Assembly (NCBI GenBank): GCA_002498205.1
Contig: DAGQ01000043.1
Coordinates: 1 to 9,957 of the forward strand
Length of the DNA stretch: 9,957 nt
Source of the DNA: Euryarchaeota archaeon UBA596
GTDB taxonomy: Archaea > Thermoplasmatota > Poseidoniia > Poseidoniales > Poseidoniaceae
Direction: 5' to 3'
The position numbers and the translations under genes were made by a program. The notes under the pieces were generated by a model, which worked only from the letters and a program-made list of their open reading frames with translations, did not search any database and was not told where the DNA came from. Below are positions 5,311 to 9,957 of this stretch, piece after piece (within the stretch, counting starts at the first letter, position 1; each line of letters begins with the position of its first letter).

Positions 5311-6483
5311 ATGTCTGATTATTCCGTGGTCTTGCTTCCAGGCGATGGTACTGGAATTGAGGTCATCGAACAAGCAAAGAAAATGTTAGACATAATTAGT
5401 GAAAAAACTGCTGTTGGATTTAATTATGAATCAATAGAATGTGGTGGAAAACACTACTTAGATACAGGAAAAGAGTGGGAAGAAGGTTCCTTTGAAAGGT
5501 GTAAAGAAGCAGATTCTATGCTTTTAGGGGCTATTGGCTGGCCTGGAGCCATAAGGGATAATGGGGATTTAGCTGGAGGAGAAATCGTATTGGGTCTTCG
5601 TTCTGGTTTAGATTTATATGCAAATGTTCGTCCAATAAAATTATTCAAAGGTATTCAACATAAAATACATGGTAAATTTAATTCAGTATGGGATTCTTCA
5701 AATGTGGATTTATGTATTTTAAGAGAAAATACAGAAGGGTTGTATTATGGTGCTCTACAAAGATCTAGAGCTAGAAGTACTGGTGAAACATTATTTGAAT
5801 CTCCATCTTTAGAATTTCCGGGATTATCGGGCGAAATTGCTTGGGATCCAAGACCCATTAGTAAAAACGGTTCAAACAGGGTAATATCAAAAGCATTTGA
5901 AATTTCATCAAAAAGAAATGGTGCACCTAATGATGGAATTAGTAGAGTAACTTGTGTTGACAAAAGTAATGTTACAAGAGGATGTCAATTATTTAGAAGT
6001 GTATTTGATCAAGTTGCAAATAATTATCCAAAGATTGAAACAAATTATGCCTACATAGACGCTTTTACAATGTGGTTAATAAGAAACCCAGAGGAGTTTG
6101 ATGTTGTTGTAACGTCAAATATGTTTGGAGATATTGCTACTGACTTAGGTAGTGTTCTACAGGGAGGTATGGGAATGGCAGCAAGTGGTAATATTGGGGA
6201 TAATCATGCTTTGTTTGAACCTGTTCATGGCTCTAGTCCAAAATATGCGGGTAAAAATATGGTAAACCCAATTGCAACTATTAATTCTCTACAAATGATG
6301 TTAGAATGGTTGGGTAACAGACATAATGATGAACAATTAATCGAAATTAGTTCAAAAGTAACTCAAGTTGTAAGTGATCAAATCCAAGAAGGAAAAACAA
6401 TTACTTATGATTTAGGGGGAAATGCCACTACCTCTCAAGTCGGTGATGACTTAGTGAAAAGAATTTCAAATTTACTTGATTGA
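5311..6483 (+). CDS. Beta-decarboxylating dehydrogenase, isopropylmalate/isocitrate family, NADP-type motif
   Basis: Predicted oxidative decarboxylase of a malate-type 2-hydroxyacid (3-isopropylmalate, isocitrate, homoisocitrate or D-malate); 390 residues, longer than typical LeuB. It opens with V-V-L-L-P-G-D-G-T-G (6-15). Substrate arginines are R97, R107 (N-V-R-P) and R138 (L-R-E-N-T-E-G). Catalytic Y145 and K218 (D-K-S-N-V) and metal aspartates D250, D274 and D278 are all present. Ahead of R97 the residues are E-I-V-L-G-L, without the Ser and Asn of E. coli isocitrate dehydrogenase (S113, N115). The hydrophobic V93-L94 sits where IPMDH has two leucines, so LeuB-like activity is favoured. 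The cofactor loop H-G-S-S-P-K-Y-A-G-K-N (306-316) carries Lys-Tyr as in NADP-dependent E. coli Icd, not the Asp of NAD enzymes. A GTG at 5293 is a possible longer start. No other leucine or TCA genes are in view, so I give no symbol. Confidence 0.85.
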   Translation: MSDYSVVLLPGDGTGIEVIEQAKKMLDIISEKTAVGFNYESIECGGKHYLDTGKEWEEGSFERCKEADSMLLGAIGWPGAIRDNGDLAGGEIVLGLRSGLDLYANVRPIKLFKGIQHKIHGKFNSVWDSSNVDLCILRENTEGLYYGALQRSRARSTGETLFESPSLEFPGLSGEIAWDPRPISKNGSNRVISKAFEISSKRNGAPNDGISRVTCVDKSNVTRGCQLFRSVFDQVANNYPKIETNYAYIDAFTMWLIRNPEEFDVVVTSNMFGDIATDLGSVLQGGMGMAASGNIGDNHALFEPVHGSSPKYAGKNMVNPIATINSLQMMLEWLGNRHNDEQLIEISSKVTQVVSDQIQEGKTITYDLGGNATTSQVGDDLVKRISNLLD

Positions 6484-7275
6484 AGATTGAAGATTATCAT
6501 TAATGGTGTCAAGCGCCGTTTGCAGAGATTTTTTATTATCCCATTTTTCTCTTTTCAATCTTTGAAAATTTAATAATTTATTCTGCAAATTATTACTAAA
6601 CCTTGTAACATCATCAACTATTGCAATTGTTGACATTAAAGATGAGCGTGATAATGGGTTTAAATCTATGACTATTACTTTTAGTCCCATATTTATCAAC
6701 GCTTCACATCGGTCTCCGTCTTCTAAAGGTACTAAAATCACATCAGATGCCAAAATACCATTGACATCACAAATAGCTCTAGGACCATTTAGTCCAGGAA
6801 TTATTCCATCGGCAAAAGTTCCAAGAATTATAACATTATTTACCGCATTTTCCCACTCTTCAGGTGAACGCTTCCAATTCTCTAGAGGTTTAATGGATAC
6901 TATTTTCTTACATTTTTCAAGATATGCCACCAGTCCTGAGATTCTTTCAGGTGTCCTGTAATATATATTCACTTCAATTGGACAAGATAGTAATGCTGCA
7001 CATGCGACTAATTCCTCTCCAGCTAAGATACTCGTATTTCCATTAACACTAATTATTGGCCTTACTGCTGATTTTAGCATTATTGCCGCTTGTGTTGTTG
7101 CTTCATCAGCAATTGGTATCGTTCTTTCACCTAACAAGTAGTCAAATGCTTCTCCACGCCCATGTGCAATCATGGCGGTACCTGCAAGTAATCCATTAGA
7201 AGAGGCTTCTTCCAATTTATATCTACGCTCTAATGACATTTTTCGAGGATGCGAATCTGGAACATTATAAGACAT
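6472..7275 (-). CDS. 4-phosphopantoate--beta-alanine ligase (archaeal phosphopantothenate synthetase)
   Basis: Joins 4-phosphopantoate to beta-alanine with ATP to make 4'-phosphopantothenate, the archaeal replacement for bacterial PanC/PanK in coenzyme A synthesis; cytoplasmic. The 267-residue length is close to the family's usual size of about 260. The family hallmarks are present in order: I/V-P-D-S-H-P-R near the start (5-11), I-A-H-G-R-G-E-A-F-D-Y-L-L-G-E (36-50), I-S-V-N-G-N (75-80), I-E-V-N-I (100-104), the late L-V-P-L-E-D-G-D-R (181-189) and V-I-D-L-N-P-L-S-R (202-210). The ATG at 7275 is chosen over the upstream TTG at 7290 because GGAGG lies just before it. The upstream NadC-type gene ends 1 nt before this ATG, implying translational coupling. 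The 3' end overlaps the convergent dehydrogenase by 12 bp. The C-terminal 40 residues are Lys/Asn-rich and less conserved. This gene is the best evidence for an archaeal source. Confidence 0.93.
   Translation of the reverse strand: MSYNVPDSHPRKMSLERRYKLEEASSNGLLAGTAMIAHGRGEAFDYLLGERTIPIADEATTQAAIMLKSAVRPIISVNGNTSILAGEELVACAALLSCPIEVNIYYRTPERISGLVAYLEKCKKIVSIKPLENWKRSPEEWENAVNNVIILGTFADGIIPGLNGPRAICDVNGILASDVILVPLEDGDRCEALINMGLKVIVIDLNPLSRSSLMSTIAIVDDVTRFSNNLQNKLLNFQRLKREKWDNKKSLQTALDTINDNLQSSIK
6478..6495. repeat. Short 7-bp tandem repeat at a convergent gene junction
   Basis: GATTGAA occurs twice in tandem, followed by GATT. It spans the stop of the dehydrogenase and the last codons of the phosphopantoate ligase. 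The unit is not a multiple of three, so gain or loss of a copy would alter the ligase C-terminus and could extend or leave the dehydrogenase end. It may be chance in AT-rich DNA. Confidence 0.5.
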
Positions 7276-7276
7276 T

Positions 7277-8212
7277 TCAAACCTCCTCAAATAATAATGA
7301 TATATCCAATGGTCGGGTTCCTCTGTGAATAGAACTAGTTGAAATCACATCTACTAGGGATTCATTCCAGTCTTTCAAATTTTCTAACGTAATGCCTCCA
7401 CTAGCCTCAAAATAAATTTTACATTCTAATTGCAAATTTGATATTGTATCTATTATCTTATCACATTCTTCAACATCTATATTATCTAACATAATTGTAA
7501 GTGGTTGTTTATTTTGAAGCTTATTCCAAGTTTTTGCAGCCATATTAGCCTCTTCATGATTTCTAACTTCAACTATTACAAATGCACCTATATTTTTGAT
7601 ATTTATATTTTCTAATGCATATCTGATTCTTTCTATCGAAGAGACTTCGGGATATTGTGCAGCTAGATCGTTTTCTTTCAACATCAAAGCATCATTCCTA
7701 TCTAATCTGTGAGTTAATGCTCCCCCCATATGAACTGCCCATTTGTCTAGTAAACCCCAAGTAGTTTTTCTTGTAGATGCTATTGGAATTTGACATTTAT
7801 TAATCCAATTACTTGTAGTAGTTCCTATGCCTGAAAGTCTGCCAATAATATTTAGAATGGGTCGCTCTATTTTCAATAGTTGATTTTTGTCACCCTTAAT
7901 ATCCACCAATATATCTCCTGACGATATTATATCGCCCTCCGAAAAATTCCATTTGAATTCTAAATTTGGTGTCCAGTAATTACAAAGATGATTGATTATT
8001 TCTTTTCCTACAAAAATTCCATCTTCTTTTGAAATTATTTTCGCAGATACAATCTCAGAATTAGATTGAATTGGCACAATAATTCCATCATCATTCAATA
8101 ATGCAGTTGACCACAAATGAATACTCTCGTTAAATCTTTGAGAAAAATTGCTTTTTTCATCATAAAACGCTGAACTGCGATTATGAGGAAGAAGAGAATT
8201 AGTCGGTTCCAC
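7277..8212 (-). CDS. nadC: Nicotinate-nucleotide pyrophosphorylase (carboxylating), NadC type
   Basis: Predicted quinolinate phosphoribosyltransferase, which makes nicotinate mononucleotide from quinolinate and PRPP in de novo NAD synthesis; cytoplasmic. It has 311 residues, against about 280-290 typical, with a longer N-terminus. The N-terminal alpha/beta sandwich ends with E-R-P-I-L-N and R-L-S-G-I-G (116-130). Active-site residues of the family are retained: R117, R148-K149 in S-T-R-K-T, H168-R169, K179, E215, D243-N244 and the E-A-S-G-G phosphate loop (269-273). Two departures are visible. Trp152 stands where T-R-K-T-x-P-G has Pro, and Asp182 stands where K-E/D-N-H has His. The C-terminus reads S-S-I-H-R-G-T-R rather than the usual T-H-S. 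A nicotinate-using or ModD-like relative is therefore possible but less likely. The start is GTG, chosen because GGAGAGG lies directly upstream (8215-8221). It precedes the CoA gene by 1 nt. Confidence 0.85.
   Translation of the reverse strand: MEPTNSLLPHNRSSAFYDEKSNFSQRFNESIHLWSTALLNDDGIIVPIQSNSEIVSAKIISKEDGIFVGKEIINHLCNYWTPNLEFKWNFSEGDIISSGDILVDIKGDKNQLLKIERPILNIIGRLSGIGTTTSNWINKCQIPIASTRKTTWGLLDKWAVHMGGALTHRLDRNDALMLKENDLAAQYPEVSSIERIRYALENINIKNIGAFVIVEVRNHEEANMAAKTWNKLQNKQPLTIMLDNIDVEECDKIIDTISNLQLECKIYFEASGGITLENLKDWNESLVDVISTSSIHRGTRPLDISLLFEEV
7282..7288 (-). promoter_or_regulatory. Strong Shine-Dalgarno site inside the 3' end of nadC
   Basis: On the minus strand GAGGAGG lies 6 nt before the ATG at 7275. 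It sits within the last codons of nadC (encoding the final Glu-Glu-Val), so ribosomes finishing nadC can restart directly. It decides the ligase start. Confidence 0.8.
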
Positions 8213-8260
8213 AACCTCTCCACGGGTTAAATCATTTCAATTAATCCGTTTAAAAAAATA
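8213..8260 (-). promoter_or_regulatory. Oligo-T / TATA-like element between phosphoesterase and nadC
   Basis: On the minus strand the phosphoesterase stop is followed at once by a seven-T run (8252-8258, reading TATTTTTTTAAACGG). This could end that transcript or serve as a TATA-like box about 40 nt before the nadC GTG. Downstream GGAGAGG (8215-8221) is the nadC SD site. nadC and the CoA ligase may thus form their own transcription unit. Confidence 0.4.
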
Positions 8261-9421
8261 TTAATTTGTTATATTTTCTTCATATGGAAAACCCTTCCAC
8301 TCTTTCATTTGTAAATCAAGCGTGTCGATATCTCCTTCCAAATAATTATCAACAGACCAAGAAACATCAACCGCAATTAATTTCAAATCGTTTGTTTCAT
8401 TTTCCATAATCCTAAATAGTGTAAATCTGCCTCTGAAATCCTCATTATAAGACGAGTGGATTGCATCATCATGATACGGGGATCCTGAATTAAAAATGGT
8501 AATTTCACACCAATCATAAACCTTAGTTGAATGAGAATGCCCGTGGATATAACTGATAATATATGGCCTATAATCTTCTATTACCTCACAGAAATGAGTT
8601 ATTTGTGGGTCATCCCATTCTCTCCATTCCCATGGACCATAATGAGCAATTAAAACCACTTTCTTATTTGTTCCAACAACATGTTCATCAAGGTCATTTT
8701 TCATAAAAGTTAATGCATTATGGGGGTTTCTAAAACCGCCTTCTTCATAATTTGGAACAATATCTGAAGGTGCTAAATTAAGCTGGATAAAATGAATATT
8801 GTCCCATTCCCAAGAATAATGACCATCCATCCCTGGTGCTACATTTGTTAAATTTGAACGATATTCATTTCTTATTGCTACCGAATCAATCACAGGATGA
8901 TCTTGTGGTATCCGATAAAAAATATCACTCCAGCCATAGTAATCATGATTTCCATAACCTTCGTAAATTGGATATTTTAATTGCTTATTACCGCATAATC
9001 CATACCTTTCAATAAATTCACCATATTCATCATTGGAAAATACTCTTCCATCACGGCCGTTTTGAGTGATATCTCCAGCCATAATAACACCTCTAACATC
9101 TGATATTTCTCCTAGTTCTTCATATCCCGCATCTTTCCAAGATAATAATTCATCAAAGTGGTTTAATGCCTCGACTTGGAAATCATTTTGGTGATTTGTT
9201 GAATCCCAATGCTGACTATCTCCAAAGGCAATAAATGTTACATCAGTTGAATTGTAAATTTCATTTTCCGCAATACCTTTTTTTTCACATCCTTCAATTC
9301 CATAATCTACTGTATTTATATCAAGAATAATAAAACTAGTCAGGAATAGAAAGATTAAGAAAACCGATTTAAATTTTCTACCAATATAACGATTTAATGA
9401 ATTAGATTTTGCTGAAACCAT
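8261..9421 (-). CDS. Exported or membrane-anchored calcineurin-like metallophosphoesterase
   Basis: Predicted binuclear-metal phosphoesterase of 386 residues acting outside the cell membrane. The N-terminus has basic residues (R11, R15, K16, K18) and a hydrophobic segment at about 19-36, a signal peptide or anchor. The metal motifs follow in order: F-G-D-S-Q (66-70), A-G-D-I-T-Q-N-G (115-122), G-Y-G-N-H-D (155-160), I-A-H-Y-G (258-262) and I-H-G-H-S-H (292-297). In motif 1 Gln70 replaces the common His of D-x-H, as in some subfamilies, which suggests altered metal geometry rather than loss. Four Asn-x-Ser/Thr sites (N57, N190, N341, N383) and four cysteines after the anchor fit a surface protein. 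Substrate is unknown; nucleotides, phospholipids or organic phosphate esters are all possible, and phosphate scavenging is a reasonable guess. The start is supported by GAGGAG 5 nt upstream. It lies 12 nt after the methyltransferase gene, so the two are likely co-transcribed. Confidence 0.87.
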   Translation of the reverse strand: MVSAKSNSLNRYIGRKFKSVFLIFLFLTSFIILDINTVDYGIEGCEKKGIAENEIYNSTDVTFIAFGDSQHWDSTNHQNDFQVEALNHFDELLSWKDAGYEELGEISDVRGVIMAGDITQNGRDGRVFSNDEYGEFIERYGLCGNKQLKYPIYEGYGNHDYYGWSDIFYRIPQDHPVIDSVAIRNEYRSNLTNVAPGMDGHYSWEWDNIHFIQLNLAPSDIVPNYEEGGFRNPHNALTFMKNDLDEHVVGTNKKVVLIAHYGPWEWREWDDPQITHFCEVIEDYRPYIISYIHGHSHSTKVYDWCEITIFNSGSPYHDDAIHSSYNEDFRGRFTLFRIMENETNDLKLIAVDVSWSVDNYLEGDIDTLDLQMKEWKGFPYEENITN

Positions 9422-9426
9422 ATTTT

Positions 9427-9432
9427 CTCCTC
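9427..9432 (-). promoter_or_regulatory. Shine-Dalgarno site of the phosphoesterase gene
   Basis: Minus-strand GAGGAG lies 5 nt before the ATG at 9421, within the 12 nt gap after the methyltransferase stop. It fixes the start and supports operon translation of the two genes. Confidence 0.75.
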
Positions 9433-9433
9433 A

Positions 9434-9940
9434 TTATTTTTTAATTTCAACTGTACAGATTGTATCGTTTTTAGAACCTCCATGGGGTACTAAGAGTATT
9501 CTTGTCATTATGAATCCACGATTTTTTCCTAACCCCATACTAGACCAACCGAAACAAATCACTTTGCCGTTTGATTTTAAGATTCTAGCAATTTCATTTT
9601 TACATCCAGACCAATAATTCATCATAGTAGGTTTAATTTCGAGTAATTCCATGCCATACCCCTCATAACATTGTTTTGCCTGTGTTATAGAATATGGTGG
9701 GTCAAATAATACTCCATCGAACGTATTACTTTCTAATGTTTTAAGAAATTCTAAAGCATCCATATGATTGTCTGCATTCATTTTCTCATTCAGATCATTA
9801 GTAACCTGAGCAGGGCTATTTTCTCCTGCAAATGGGTCACACCATAAACCGTCATTTACCTCTTCATTTAATAATTCACGAATAGGCTTTATTGTAAATG
9901 TCCACTTATTAGGCATTGCCCAAATTCTTTCAATCCTCAT
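9434..9940 (-). CDS. Small DNA methyltransferase with DPPY motif (orphan, phage-like)
   Basis: Predicted S-adenosylmethionine-dependent DNA methyltransferase, probably acting on an exocyclic amino group (N6-adenine or N4-cytosine). It has 168 residues from ATG 9940; GTG 9949 is possible and an in-frame TAA just upstream (9950-9952) shows the gene is complete. Motif I is D-P-F-A-G (35-39), in the AdoMet-binding position. Motif IV is D-P-P-Y-S (80-84), the catalytic loop. The opening I-W-A-M-P-N-K-W-T-F (6-15) and the late F-G-W-S-S (130-134) recall short methyltransferases I associate with phages and marine microbes; that comparison is from memory. No target-recognition domain or partner restriction enzyme is seen in the window, so it looks like an orphan. 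It precedes the phosphoesterase by 12 nt with no obvious functional link. Target sequence is unknown, and an RNA substrate cannot be ruled out. Confidence 0.8.
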   Translation of the reverse strand: MRIERIWAMPNKWTFTIKPIRELLNEEVNDGLWCDPFAGENSPAQVTNDLNEKMNADNHMDALEFLKTLESNTFDGVLFDPPYSITQAKQCYEGYGMELLEIKPTMMNYWSGCKNEIARILKSNGKVICFGWSSMGLGKNRGFIMTRILLVPHGGSKNDTICTVEIKK

Positions 9941-9957
9941 TAAGCCCACTTACTCTT

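Noticed and set aside
9434..9940. A restriction-modification or BREX-type defence system
   Set aside because: A lone small methyltransferase with no nuclease, specificity subunit or phosphatase/ATPase partner in view does not support one. The adjacent phosphoesterase is exported.
1..9957. tRNA or rRNA genes, CRISPR arrays, insertion sequences or attachment sites
   Set aside because: Gaps between genes are all about 100 bp or less and contain no cloverleaf-like segment, regularly spaced repeats, transposase or terminal inverted repeats that I can see.

Overview
The window reads as a piece of AT-rich, gene-dense archaeal chromosome. The strongest taxonomic marker is the gene at 6472-7275. It encodes the archaeal type of 4-phosphopantoate--beta-alanine ligase, an enzyme of the archaeal route to coenzyme A. 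A THEP1-type NTPase, very short gene gaps, Shine-Dalgarno (SD) sites mostly inside operons and AT-rich TATA-like leaders fit the same picture. The composition and the mix of short conserved unknown proteins suggest a marine planktonic euryarchaeon (Poseidoniales/Marine Group II or a relative). That placement is inference; no rRNA or other direct marker is present.

Layout. (1) 1-1825, plus strand: the 3' end of a proline-linker/TPR-like protein, then a GNAT acetyltransferase and a polysaccharide-deacetylase-family protein set 4 nt apart. (2) 1826-3330, minus strand: a TerB-like acidic helical protein, a THEP1 NTPase and a small two-helix membrane protein. (3) 3432-4601, plus: a GT4-like glycosyltransferase, divergent from region 2. 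(4) 4588-5211, minus: an unrecognised protein with a coiled coil and a winged-helix-like C-terminus. (5) 5311-6483, plus: an isopropylmalate/isocitrate-type beta-decarboxylating dehydrogenase with an NADP-type cofactor motif. (6) 6472-9940, minus: a small orphan DPPY DNA methyltransferase, an exported calcineurin-like metallophosphoesterase, a NadC-type phosphoribosyltransferase and the phosphopantoate ligase. The last two are 1 nt apart.

How the genes fit together. The acetyltransferase, deacetylase and glycosyltransferase could all act on cell-surface glycans. NadC and the phosphopantoate ligase join NAD and CoA synthesis in one transcription unit. The three convergent gene pairs are packed with zero or negative spacing (0, -14 and -12 bp), so there is no untranslated room for terminators between them.

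I found no rRNA, tRNA, CRISPR array, insertion sequence or integrase, and nothing that clearly amounts to a new defence or mobile system. The points most worth checking are: the acetyltransferase reading frame, which looks coding for 30 codons upstream of its first ATG with no standard start; the mixed substrate/cofactor signature of the dehydrogenase; the acetyltransferase-deacetylase pair; and the orphan methyltransferase lying next to an exported phosphoesterase.
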